This document shows, in pieces, positions 10,366 through 18,508 of a stretch of 64,000 nt of DNA (positions are counted from its first letter, which is position 1; each line of letters opens with the position of its first letter). Below the pieces are notes generated by a model that was not told the origin of the DNA, searched no databases, and worked only from the letters and a program-made list of their open reading frames with translations. The stretch comes from Poecilobothrus nobilitatus. Taxonomy: Eukaryota; Arthropoda; Insecta; Diptera; Dolichopodidae. A program made the translations under genes and the position numbers. The stretch spans positions 274,422,336 to 274,486,335 of the forward strand of contig OX352772.1 of assembly GCA_947095535.1 (NCBI GenBank). Reading direction: 5' to 3'.

Positions 10366-11753
10366 TATCAATAAATCTCAAACATCTTCTAAGGTCAATG
10401 TAAATTTATGGACAACAACTTGTTTCTTGTTATCATTATTCAGCTTAATTTTCGGACAAGATGTAAACATCACACAAATATATTCATTATTGAAAGATCA
10501 AACATCAACAATCAATTCAACTCTTAAATTGATGAAATTAAAGGATTCTCTGATTCAAAATCAATTTAAAACATTAGAGAAACAACTGAACCAATTGCAT
10601 AAAATGGAACAGAAGGAAATAGGAATACTGAGTTTAGTGTTACATTACTTAATGGCTATGAAAAGATACAAGGAAATTCAAGATGAACTTATAGCATCGT
10701 ATATTAATGCAAAAACTCAAAAACATTATTTATTTTTAACAACCACCGAATTGATTCATCAACTTAAGTTAATAGGCAAAAACATACCGTATGGGACACA
10801 ACTTCCCATTAAAGAGACATATCCAAATTTCTTACATGATATATTCGCCATCTTGAATAGCAAAACGGCATTATCAGGAAAACGGCTAATAATTGAATTC
10901 AGCATACCTTTAGTCGATTCAAAAATATTTAATTCGTATAATCTTATTCCGTTACCTACGATATATCAAACCAAGCACATCATAATTCGACCCAACATTA
11001 AGAATCTAGAAATAACCAGTGATAGAACTGATTACTGCGCAATATCAGAAACAGAAATTACTAAATGCTTGCATACAACTGCATCAAGGATTTGCCAAAT
11101 CTCCTCACCAATTTACGGATTAGAATCTCAGAAATATCGATGCGAAGTTACTCTGCTCACACAACATCGAAATTTTAAAGAAGACTGTGAATTCAATATT
11201 GCTGAACCAAGAACCAACCAATGGATTCCTCTTTCTAATGAAGGACAATATATTTTTGTCACAATAGTACCACAAAATTTTATGTTAGAATGCGGAGAGT
11301 ATTCAAAGCCAATCAAATTAGAAAATGAAGAAATTATAACTATACAACAAGGCTGTGCAGTGAATCATCCAACATATACCAGTAGCGGCTCACTCGTCTG
11401 TTCAGTCACGGATCTCAATTCAAAATGATGTTATACCTGTAATGAATCTGTCAGAATTTGGAACTTTAGTTGGAAATTTGAATCTTAGTCAACCAACATC
11501 AACCTTTGATGGAGATATATCCGATATCCAAAGAATCCTAGAAAAGCAACGTAACAAATTGACTGAAATGTCAAATAATTCGATGTAATTTAAGCCTGAA
11601 CATCATGAATACGTTTTGATTTCCATCATTATTTTCATATTATTGCTTTTAATAGGTATCACTGTATATAACAAAATTTGGACTAAGATTTTTAAGTGCA
11701 ATTCATCAGCAACCTCCAAACCAGAGTTCAATATATTGGCCAAGGTTTACTGA
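10366..11753 (+). pseudogene. Env gene of BEL element, baculovirus-F-like, internally deleted
   Basis: After the integrase the frame passes through a hydrophobic, signal-peptide-like segment (LWTTTCFLLSLFSLIF) and an ectodomain with a heptad-like stretch (LIQNQFKTLEKQLNQLHK) and several cysteines, ending at 11,428. Another frame continues the stem, and after a stop at about 11,588 a transmembrane segment (ISIIIFILLLLIGITVY) and short tail end at 11,751. Compared with the copy at 18,509-20,293, about 393 bp are missing after 10,478, including the region with the fusion-peptide-like segment. It is broken by the deletion, a frameshift and a stop. Role known for the family: envelope fusion glycoprotein. 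Confidence 0.78.
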
Positions 11754-11795
11754 AGAACGTATACCATCAGCAAGTCAAAGTACGGTTTTATAGGT

Positions 11796-11810
11796 TCTTG
11801 GTGGGCGGAA
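11796..11810 (+). promoter_or_regulatory. Polypurine-like tract before BEL right LTR
   Basis: CTTGGTGGGCGGAA immediately precedes the TG of the right LTR, the place where the plus-strand primer of an LTR element lies. The same sequence precedes the LTR at 20,351. Confidence 0.6.
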
Positions 11811-12224
11811 TGTTCAAATTACTTTAGTCAATTTAAGTTACGATTTGAAATTTACCATTTTTAGTAATAAATAAAAATTTCTTTAACAATTAAACGTTAT
11901 GCAATGGTTTTCGCTGACGCTGCATTTTTATGCATAAAAATTAAATGTTTGAATGAAATACAATATTGTATTAAGTAAATAAACTTATGTTAAATCAAAT
12001 GTATGTAATGTAAACTGTTGTTGTAAAATTTTAATGTAGATTTAAAGTAATATAGGTCAGTACAAAAATATTTCAAGTTTATAATACGGAAAATAATTGT
12101 ACTACATTTGTAACGATATTCAAGGTGTAATTAATCCTGATTTTAGTATTTAATTTGTATATAAAGATGTAAATTTATAATAATTAGACAGAACAAAATA
12201 AACAGTTTATTATTAAACAAAACA
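11811..12224 (+). repeat. BEL right LTR
   Basis: 414 bp, TGTTCAAATT...AAACA. It is about 2.7% different from the left LTR and about 1.2% (about 5 substitutions) from the LTR at 20,351-20,764, counted by eye. Confidence 0.93.
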
Positions 12225-12229
12225 ACACC
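12225..12229 (+). repeat. Target site duplication of BEL element (right)
   Basis: ACACC, matching 4865-4869. The same junction is found again at 20,765-20,769 after the second BEL copy. Confidence 0.9.
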
Positions 12230-12359
12230 AAATAATTTTATTTATTTTAGGACGAATAACTGCATTTCTATTTTCTATTAAGTTACGAATAAATGTAGTT
12301 TTACCACAACACGATGGTCCCGCTACCATCATTGTGAAAGGATGATATAACATAGTCAT
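12230..12359 (-). pseudogene. Polinton packaging ATPase, N-terminus with Walker A
   Basis: Minus strand, ATG at 12,359. The start reads MTMLYHPFTMMVAGPSCCGK with GPSCCGKTTFIRNLI, a textbook P-loop of the Polinton/Maverick FtsK-HerA packaging ATPase that pumps DNA into capsids. The gene is cut after about 44 codons by the BEL insertion; its Walker B part is on the other side at 4702-4864. Divergent from the plus-strand gene starting at 12,409, with about 50 bp between the starts. Confidence 0.85.
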
Positions 12360-12408
12360 TATAAACTAAAAAGTAAACGCACTCTCGGTTATATTTATAG
12401 TAAAATCA

Positions 12409-12759
12409 ATGTATAAAATCATGATAATTCAAAAATATTTAGTCATTTCATTACTACACTTTGCCATGGAAAGAAATCATTTTGTAATAGTCGATTTACA
12501 ATTTTCACGAGGAAATGAAAAACAATATTTTTTAAAAGAATTGGCAGCTGTGGAAAAAGGAAGTTTAGTTCCACTTATATTTCACTTTAAACCACCATAT
12601 TCTGAAGAAGAACTTAATACTGATACAAAATATCAAAATCAGTATTGTGAAAGGAATTTCAACGGATTAAAGTGGAGTGATGGTGTAATTGAATATACAG
12701 AAATGCCAGCTGTTCTAAAACACTATTTTCAACCTTTTGAGAAAATTTTCGTAAAATGA
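12409..12759 (+). CDS. Conserved small Polinton protein, 116 aa (copy 1)
   Basis: Uninterrupted frame of 116 codons, starting at 12,409 (MYKIMIIQKYLV) with a second candidate start at AMERNHFVIVDLQ (codon 20), which may be the true one because the conserved core begins there. Visible blocks: NHFVIVDLQFS, FLKELAAVEKG, IFHFKPPYSEEEL and GLKWSDGVIEY. This block order (VDxQ, KELA, FxPP, GxxW) resembles a small protein that accompanies insect Polintons and may be a degenerate RNase-H-fold exonuclease-like protein. That is from memory and unverified. It is divergently placed beside the ATPase start. An identical-looking copy is at 20,949-21,299 and a deleted one at 24,185. Confidence 0.6.
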   Translation: MYKIMIIQKYLVISLLHFAMERNHFVIVDLQFSRGNEKQYFLKELAAVEKGSLVPLIFHFKPPYSEEELNTDTKYQNQYCERNFNGLKWSDGVIEYTEMPAVLKHYFQPFEKIFVK

Positions 12760-12821
12760 GAGCAAAAAACAATTTTTTTTAGAAATATATCTTGTTTATC
12801 CAAATATAATAGATCTTACCC

Positions 12822-13570
12822 AAAATATGATATCGCTATATAAAATTGACGACTTTACATCAATGTGTCCTATACATAATAACACAAACAACACAACAAA
12901 CTGTAAAATTAAATATACTTGTATATATGTATTTACTAAAAACGAACAAATTATAAAACAAAGATAAATTAAAAATAAAAATGAAAAACGTACGATTTAA
13001 TAAGAACGTTCAAATTTTTAACATGTACACATGGAATTTTGCATATAGAGCTGCTCGAAAAAGTGTGTAGGAACAATATGCTAGAGATCGATGCAGATTT
13101 CAAAAACGTATCACAAATATAGATAACATAATTTCTAAAATTCTTACAAACCATCACCGAGAATACATATATAAAATAAGATTTCTATAAAATAAATAAA
13201 TACATATGTTAAAAACAATTTATTAAAAACTCATAATAAAAATTTTTATTTTGCAAAAATTATCCTTCTTCATTTAGAATTATAACAAAAGCAAAAAAAT
13301 TATCATTTAAAATCTTATATTTATACTTATACTTACCTCTAACCTGTTGAAGATCAAGGTCAATTTACTGCACCCCTTTATTTTATATCAAGTATTTTGC
13401 CCATATTATTATTAATGTCAAAGTCAAGTTAAACATTTGCTTTTCTTTTTTCTTTTTCACCCTTACAAAAAAATAATTTTTCAACTTAATTTTTTTAAAA
13501 AAAAAGTATGTTGCACATAATATGCACTATATGTATCTATCTACATTTTTCATTCTGTTTTAATGTTTTG
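12822..13570. repeat. Left arm of ~750-bp inverted duplication (Polinton block B1)
   Basis: From AAAATATGATATCGCTATAT to CATTCTGTTTTAATGTTTTG, this is the reverse complement of about 15,072-15,856 with small indels (for example TAGCGGCACATC is missing here). The arms contain the 69-aa ORF. The same pairing exists between 24,567-25,330 and 26,843-27,497. Confidence 0.85.
12981..13190 (+). pseudogene. Small conserved Polinton ORF, 69 codons, with nonsense codon (copy 1)
   Basis: Same as the intact 69-aa ORF at 15,458-15,667, but codon 30 (Trp in the intact copy) is TAG at 13,068-13,070. Conserved words NFAYRAARKS, then YARDRCRFQKRITNI. The basic protein pattern (VRF...WxFAYRxARK...RF..R) is one I associate with small Polinton proteins next to the ATPase; function unknown. 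Confidence 0.65.
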
Positions 13571-13927
13571 CTTCAACAAACTCAAAATTCACGGTCAAGG
13601 TCAATATTTGATTTTTCAATTTTTTTTTCTTTTTTATCCTTACAAAATAAAATATCCTTTTTTATTTTTATAAAGAAAAGTATCTTGCGCATAACAATAA
13701 TAAATATATAATATATCTTCAACAAACTGAAAATTCACGGTCAAGGTCAATATTTGATTTTTCAATTTTTTTTCTTTTTTATCCTTACAAAATAAAATAT
13801 CCTTTTTCATTTTTATAAAGAAAAGTATCTTGCGCATAACAATAATAAATATATAATATATATTATATAATATATTTTCACAATTTTATTTTAACGTTTT
13901 GCTTCAGTAATGTTAAGTTCAAGGTCA
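13354..13927 (+). promoter_or_regulatory. Cluster of four TCAAGGTCA nuclear-receptor-type sites (block B1)
   Basis: Exact TCAAGGTCA at 13,354-13,362, 13,595-13,603, 13,741-13,749 and 13,919-13,927. This 9-mer is the consensus extended half site for FTZ-F1/SF-1 and ERR monomers (established knowledge). The same sites recur in the other blocks. Binding is an inference. Confidence 0.5.
13574..13865 (+). repeat. Two tandem ~146-bp units
   Basis: Units beginning CTTCAACAAACT and containing the AATTCACGGTCAAGGTCA segment repeat at a spacing of 146 bp (sites at 13,595 and 13,741), followed by the TATCTTGCGCATAACAATAA segment. The B3 block has the same pair (25,335-25,620), B2 only one unit. Confidence 0.85.
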
Positions 13928-13929
13928 AC

Positions 13930-15066
13930 TTTAAAATCTAGTAAATATAACATCTACCATACATTCTTCTTTTTTATTTTGCAAAAAAATATTTATAAAA
14001 TTCATTTTTATACTTACCTTTATTTATTTTAATATTATTATTTTCCTTAAATTTTTTATAAAACAAAAAACATATTATTTACCTATTTTTATACTTACCC
14101 TTATTTATATATTTTAACATTATTCTCTCTAAAAACAAAAATCACTCAAACGGAACCCTATATTTTAATATACTCAATATTACATTTTTATAACAAACAA
14201 TATCTTTTTTTAAATTTAATCATATAACTCACAGATATAAAAATTTCAAACAACCCTTCATTTATAAACTCAAATTAACATATAACTTACAATCAACTCT
14301 ATAGCGTAATGGTTAAATAGTTCACATTTTTAAAATTTATATTCCACTAGTAGCACGGTTCAAATCCCCTTATATTCAATATTTCTTTTATTCTATTTTC
14401 AATTTATCCCTTACTTAAAACAATGATCGTCATTCCCTCTTTTATAATTAACCCTCTATTATATTCCTTAAATCATGCAAGCGTGACACTCTACACACAA
14501 TTTTTATGCACTCCTCACCAAAACAAAAATAAAATCACTACACCTACATATCTACATCAGACAATCAACTCCCTCCCCTACACAAATTACTTAAATTATT
14601 AGGCCATCTATCAGGTCAAATACCTCTTCCATAACAACTACACCTTAATATTTATATAGTCTCTCTCTCTCTACTTATTCAATATTCAACACCCCTCTCT
14701 TTACTTATTAAATTTTCTCTCTTTCCTAATTAATATTCACCCCTTCTCTCAACACATAACATTTTCTTTATAGTAATATTAATAACTTCCCCCCTACATT
14801 AATATTTCACCACTACACATATATATTATTAAAATCACTCAAACATAACACCCTCCTACTCTCTAGCTAGACATTCCCACACACCACATACACTAATATC
14901 TCACCCCTATACATATATATCTAAATCACTCAAGCGTGACACCCCTACTCATTATTCTTCCCCCACTTATCAACTAAGAGTAACCCCCTTCACATAAATT
15001 CCTTTAAATCACTCAACCAGAATGACCTACTAATTAATATTCACCCCTGACGCATCTCAGTAAAAT
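13930..15066. other. G-poor, pyrimidine-rich non-coding block (B1)
   Basis: No gene seen. The plus strand is rich in C and T and strikingly poor in G (lines such as 14,641-14,700 have about 20 C and one G). A degenerate motif AAATCACTCAAgcgtgACAc recurs at least five times with TTAATATTCACCCC wording between. Near-identical copies lie at 22,340-23,396 and 25,690-26,838. It may be a subterminal repeat block of the Polinton or an unrelated repeat. Confidence 0.6.
14302..14367 (+). other. tRNA-like pol III A and B boxes
   Basis: TAGCGTAATGG (A-box-like) at 14,302-14,312 and GGTTCAAATCC (perfect B box) at 14,357-14,367, 55 nt apart. An acceptor stem does not form around them, so this is not a functional tRNA; a tRNA relic or SINE head is possible. 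Copies at about 22,629-22,693 and 26,063-26,128. Confidence 0.4.
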
Positions 15067-15285
15067 AGCAAAACAGTAAAACAGAATGAAAAATGTAGAT
15101 AGATACATATAGAGCATATTATGCGCAACATATTATTTTTTTTATAAAAATTAAATTGAAAAATTATTTTTTGTAAGCGTGAAAAAAAAGAAAAGAAAAG
15201 CAAATGTTTAACTTGACTTTGACATTAATAATAATATGTGCAAAATACTTGATATAAAATAAAGAGGTGCAGTAAATATTGATGT

Positions 15286-15294
15286 TGACCTTGA
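15286..15294 (-). promoter_or_regulatory. TCAAGGTCA site (block C1)
   Basis: TGACCTTGA on the plus strand, the reverse complement of the motif clustered in the B blocks. Confidence 0.45.
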
Positions 15295-15457
15295 TCTTCA
15301 ACAGGTTAGAGGTAAGTATAAGCATAAATATAAGATTTTAAATGATAATTTTTTTGCTTTTGTAATAATTCTAAATGAAAAAGGATAATTTTTGCAAAAT
15401 AAAAATTTTTATTATGAGTTTTTAATAAATTGTTTTTAACATATTTATTTATTTATT

Positions 15458-15667
15458 TTATAGAAATCTTATTTTATATATGTATTCTCGGTGTTGGTTT
15501 GTAAGAATTTTAGAAATTATGTAATCTATATTTGTGATACGTTTTTGAAATCTGCATCTATCTCTAGCATATTGTTCCCACACACTTTTTCGAGCAGCTC
15601 TGTATGCAAAATTCCATGCGTGCATGTTAAAAATTTGAACATTCTTATTAAATCGTACGTTTTTCAT
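15458..15667 (-). CDS. Small conserved Polinton ORF, 69 aa, intact copy
   Basis: The only uninterrupted copy: ATG at 15,667, stop at 15,458. The protein is basic, with VRFNKNVQIFN, HAWNFAYRAARKSVWEQYAR, CRFQKRITNID and NQHREYIYKIRFL. I recognise the general pattern (W-x-FAYRxARK-x-WE-x-A-x-DR-x-RF) from small ORFs near the ATPase in insect Polintons but know no function. Copies at 12,981 and 21,521 have TAG at Trp30, the copy at 24,741 has TAG at the codon for Trp18, and the copy beginning at 27,250 is truncated. Confidence 0.65.
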   Translation of the reverse strand: MKNVRFNKNVQIFNMHAWNFAYRAARKSVWEQYARDRCRFQKRITNIDYIISKILTNQHREYIYKIRFL

Positions 15668-15856
15668 TTTTATTTTTAATTTATCTTTGTTTTATAATTT
15701 GTTCGTTTTTAGTAAATACATATATACAAGTATATTTAAACTGTTTTTAGCGGCACATCTAATTTTACAGTTTGTTGTGTTGTTTGTGTTATTATGTATA
15801 GGACACATTAATGTAAAGTCGTCAATTTTATATAGCGATATCATATTTTCAGAAAA

Positions 15857-16305
15857 TCACCATCCTTTATTAGTAGTAATAGATGACATGATGTTGGATT
15901 CAAGTAATAAAAGTTTTTGCGAATTGTTTACTAGAGGTTCGCATCATAGGAACTTATCTGTAATATTTACAACTCAAAATGTGTTTCATCAGCGAAAATT
16001 TTCAAGAGATATTTCTCTCAATTGTAAATATTTGGTACTTTTTAAAAACCCCAGAGACAAGTCACAGATTCTAACATTGTCACGACAAATTTATCCGAAT
16101 AAAATGAAAGAATTCCAAAAAGTATATAATGAAGTAACGTTACGACCACACGGTTATATATTTATAGATCTTAGTCAAGCTATTTAGATTGAGAAGTGAT
16201 ATATTAGGAGAGAATTTTTGTTTTTGTGAAAAAGAAGATTTAGATAATTTAAGTGAGAAATATGAAGGAAAACCAACATATATTGCATCTATTAAAAAAC
16301 TCTAA
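15857..16305 (+). pseudogene. Polinton packaging ATPase lacking Walker A (C1)
   Basis: The frame through 16,187 has SENHHPLLVVIDDMMLDSS (Walker B), CELFTRGSHHRNLSVIFTTQ (sensor-like NVSxxxxxQN region of packaging ATPases) and RPHGYIFIDLSQA. A frameshift follows, and the C-terminus (RLRSDILGENFCF) continues in another frame to a stop at 16,303. Everything N-terminal of SENHH, including the P-loop and the divergent 116-aa gene, is deleted here. The upstream open frame from 15,687 is non-coding arm sequence fused by the deletion. The product could not hydrolyse ATP. Confidence 0.85.
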
Positions 16306-16540
16306 GCCGAAATTCCAAAAAATTATTATGAAACATTGCGACCCTGAAGTAATAAAAACATTGTGTGAAATAGCGTTGAATATATTGAAAGGTAATTGTA
16401 ATATGAATAAAAAAGCAATAAACAAATTGAAAAAGTATAAAAAGGAGTTGAGATTGTTAATTTGTCATAAAAAGTCTTTATTAGTAAGCAATTTCTGCTG
16501 CAAAATCAGGGAAACATTGCGGAAAAAGGAAATTTATTAA
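16262..16540 (+). CDS. Conserved basic Polinton protein, 92 aa (C1)
   Basis: ATG at 16,262 overlaps the ATPase end by about 40 bp. Blocks: LLKNSKPKFQKIIMKHCDPE, IKTLCEIALNILKGN and INKLKKYKKELRLLICHKKS. A LLKxxPKxRxxIIKxxDxxxIxxLCEIxxNxLxGN pattern followed by a lysine-rich tail is typical of a small Polinton ORF between ATPase and capsid genes; adenovirus-core-like basic proteins have been suggested for such ORFs. Uninterrupted and nearly identical to 27,922-28,200. Function uncertain. Confidence 0.65.
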   Translation: MKENQHILHLLKNSKPKFQKIIMKHCDPEVIKTLCEIALNILKGNCNMNKKAINKLKKYKKELRLLICHKKSLLVSNFCCKIRETLRKKEIY

Positions 16541-16599
16541 AAATGTACAATTGTATAAAACTGATACTGAAGATATTATAACCGTACCTTAGATAGCCC

Positions 16600-16636
16600 A
16601 AGTCCAAATAAAGCATGACAACATACAAATAAAGCA
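16600..16636 (+). promoter_or_regulatory. Repeated AATAAAGCATGA intergenic motif
   Basis: AAATAAAGCATGAC occurs twice between the 92-aa gene and the minor capsid gene, and again at 17,484-17,494 after that gene. It combines a poly(A) signal with an ATG. The C2 copy has the same set (28,265-28,298; 29,072). Confidence 0.45.
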
Positions 16637-16637
16637 T

Positions 16638-17483
16638 GACTTTTACATTACATTACTTAGTGATTCTTCTATGAATTACTATCCTGAAAATACGTTGTCA
16701 TCTTTTACAAATAAACTAAATAAGTATATGTGTGATTCTAATTGGAAAGTCGGTTTTAAAGTTTCTGAAATTTATGTTAATGATTTTATTCCAAATGCAT
16801 ATGGCGAAGATTGGGTGAAAAGTACCCAGGTATATATTAAGGGTATGAAAGATAAAGATTTAATAGCAGTCGGTACAACGTACATTCCATATGATGAAAA
16901 ACAAATGTTATGTGATTGGAAGTTTTTTCTATTGCCGACACTAATTCAAAATATTAGGCCATTTCAAAGATTTTCTAGAAAAGAAGTTGAACGACAACTG
17001 AAAACCTGAAGATATGCCTCAAAATATATCTTACACTACTATATGTATGGCTAAACCAAAAATAGATATAAAATTAAGAGCAAATTTCTCTTATTCATTA
17101 GATTTTAAAAGGACTTTTAAAAACATGTTTCAATCAAGTATCATCGAAAATGGCAGATTTTAAGAAATTTAAACCACGTGTAATAGAAGATTTCAAAATG
17201 TTTTTAGATGGTGTGCAATTAATTCCAATTATTAAACCAGATATGTTTTCTATATACTTGGATATTATTGAAACACAAAATATAGCTGATAAAAATGTTA
17301 GATGTTTAAGAACTATCTGATACTAATGATATAGTAAAAAACTTCAGAAACATTCAATATTGTAAAGTAGAGAAATCATTTAATAGTATTTCAATACTTT
17401 TATGTGATAAATATGGTTACAAAGTAAATTTTTCCAATAGTTCAATTCCTACAAAAATTGTATTGTATTTTAAAAAAGTATAA
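16638..17483 (+). pseudogene. Polinton minor capsid (penton-like) protein (C1)
   Basis: The N-terminus reads DFYITLLSDSSMNYYPENT, matching the FYVTLxSNSS...xPxNT opening of the single-jelly-roll minor capsid protein of Polintons/adintoviruses, followed by SNWKVGFKVSEIYVNDF (the WEVGLSEI motif). A stop after QLKT (about 17,009) and at least two frameshifts interrupt it. Later parts show PDMFSIYLDIIE and the C-terminal KYGYKVNFSNSSIPTKIVLY, ending at 17,483. The expected start ATG is not in frame. C1 keeps about 71 bp (about 17,008-17,080) that are deleted in C2. Confidence 0.8.
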
Positions 17484-17521
17484 ATAAAGCATGTCATTGT
17501 AGAAAAATACATCATTTCAAA

Positions 17522-17646
17522 ATGAATCGAGTATATTATAAGTATTATTTGATTCAGTCAAGAAGAGGTTTAGAAGATATTGGTCATTTGTTTTACTCAG
17601 GTCTGCCGTATCAAAGATAACGAGGATAAGGAAGTTTTTCGGTGGA
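17522..17646 (+). pseudogene. Small Polinton core-like protein, truncated (C1)
   Basis: First 32 codons (MNRVYYKYYLIQSRRG...) match the gene at 29,110, then a TAA stop shared with that copy and a second TAA follow. The gene is cut at 17,646 where BEL sequence begins. Confidence 0.7.
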
Positions 17647-17681
17647 ATTTAATAAATATTCGGTCCAATATTTATTAAATT
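17646..17681. other. Palindromic junction between Polinton C1 and BEL copy 2
   Basis: AATTTAATAAATATT (17,646-17,660), loop CGGTCC, AATATTTATTAAATT (17,667-17,681): 15-bp perfect arms. The right arm is native BEL sequence (compare 9,515-9,533). The left arm is an inverted copy inserted at the breakpoint. Confidence 0.85.
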
Positions 17682-18508
17682 TAGCCGTGGACGAGGAGCC
17701 AAATCGTGCAAGGCATATATTGCACTTTTTGTTTGTCTTTCTACAAAGGCGATACATTTGGAGTTAGTAACAGATCTCACAAGTGATGCATCCTTAGCAG
17801 CAATACGCCGTCTCATTGCCAGGCGAGGATTATGCACAGACATTTACTCAGATCAAGGAACAAACTTCGTTGGTGCTAATAATATTCTAAAGAAAACATA
17901 AAGAGATGTACTTGCAAATGAAAAAATTAATTGGCATTTTATTCCACCTGGAAGTCCTCATTTTGGTGGTCCCCATGGGAGGATTAAATCATTAAATCGA
18001 CAAAACGACTTCTCAAAAAAGTTTTAGGTGAACAACTCCTAACATATGAATAGATGGTTACTCTTTTAACGCAAATAGAATCGTGTTTGAACTCTAGACC
18101 ACTTTGCTCTTCGAGTAATGATTGCAACGATTTAGAAGCACTTACACCAGGGCATTTCCTTATAGGCCAACATTTGCATGCTGCTCCTAAAACACTTGGG
18201 TTACAAGGAGGGAAATGGAAATTATTACAACAACTAAAAAATTCCTTTTGGAGCTTTGGATTACAGGAACGAAATAAATGGAAACAATCAAAGGAAAACA
18301 TAAAACTAGATCAATTAGTTCTTATTAAGGACGAAAGATTTTCATCAAACAAATGGCCATTAGGAAGAATCGTGGAAATACATCCAGGAGAAGACGGTAT
18401 TGTAAGGGTAGTTTCAATAAAAACGAACAAAGAAATTACACAGAGAAATATAACTAAAATATGCCCACTACCAAATGATGAACCACATGATGATACAAGC
18501 AAGATTGT
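17661..18508 (+). pseudogene. BEL integrase core fragment and C-terminal domain (copy 2)
   Basis: FIKFSRGRGAKSCKAYI, TKAIHLELVTDL and YSDQGTNFVGANN are readable. A small deletion after AAGAAAACATAA (17,893-17,901) and the same loss of frame near HFGGPH as in copy 1 break it. The C-terminal domain frame starts at 18,054 and runs on into env. Confidence 0.85.

Larger units (their letters stand above)
4870..12224 (+). mobile_element. BEL/Pao LTR retrotransposon with env, decayed
   Basis: A 7,355-bp element is bounded by 414-bp LTRs (TG...CA) and a 5-bp duplication. The order is LTR, tRNA-Tyr primer site, gag with zinc knuckles, protease, RT, RNase H, integrase, env, purine-rich tract, LTR, as in BEL/Pao elements. 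Comparing the two LTRs by eye gives about 11 substitutions in 414 bp (about 2.7%). Coding parts carry many frameshifts, a short inverted segment in pol and a deletion in env, so this copy is not functional. It lies inside a Polinton ATPase gene, antiparallel to it. Confidence 0.92.
15072..15856. repeat. Right arm of inverted duplication (Polinton block C1)
   Basis: Starts AGTAAAATAGCAAAACAGT and is the reverse complement of the B1 arm through GATATCATATTTT. The abrupt start at the same point in C2 (about 26,838) marks a defined boundary. Confidence 0.85.

Noticed and set aside
12969..13157. Minus-strand 62-codon frames MMVCKNFRNY... at several places
   Set aside because: Antisense of the 69-codon Polinton ORF.
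13574..13865. CRISPR-like repeat array in the hinge region
   Set aside because: Only two 146-bp units without spacers; eukaryotic transposon context.
14302..14367. A functional tRNA gene
   Set aside because: A and B boxes fit, but acceptor and T stems do not pair.
15687..15856. N-terminal extension of the ATPase frame (MFYNLFVFSKYIY...)
   Set aside because: It is inverted-arm sequence read through a deletion, not part of the ATPase; the real N-terminus with Walker A is on another segment.
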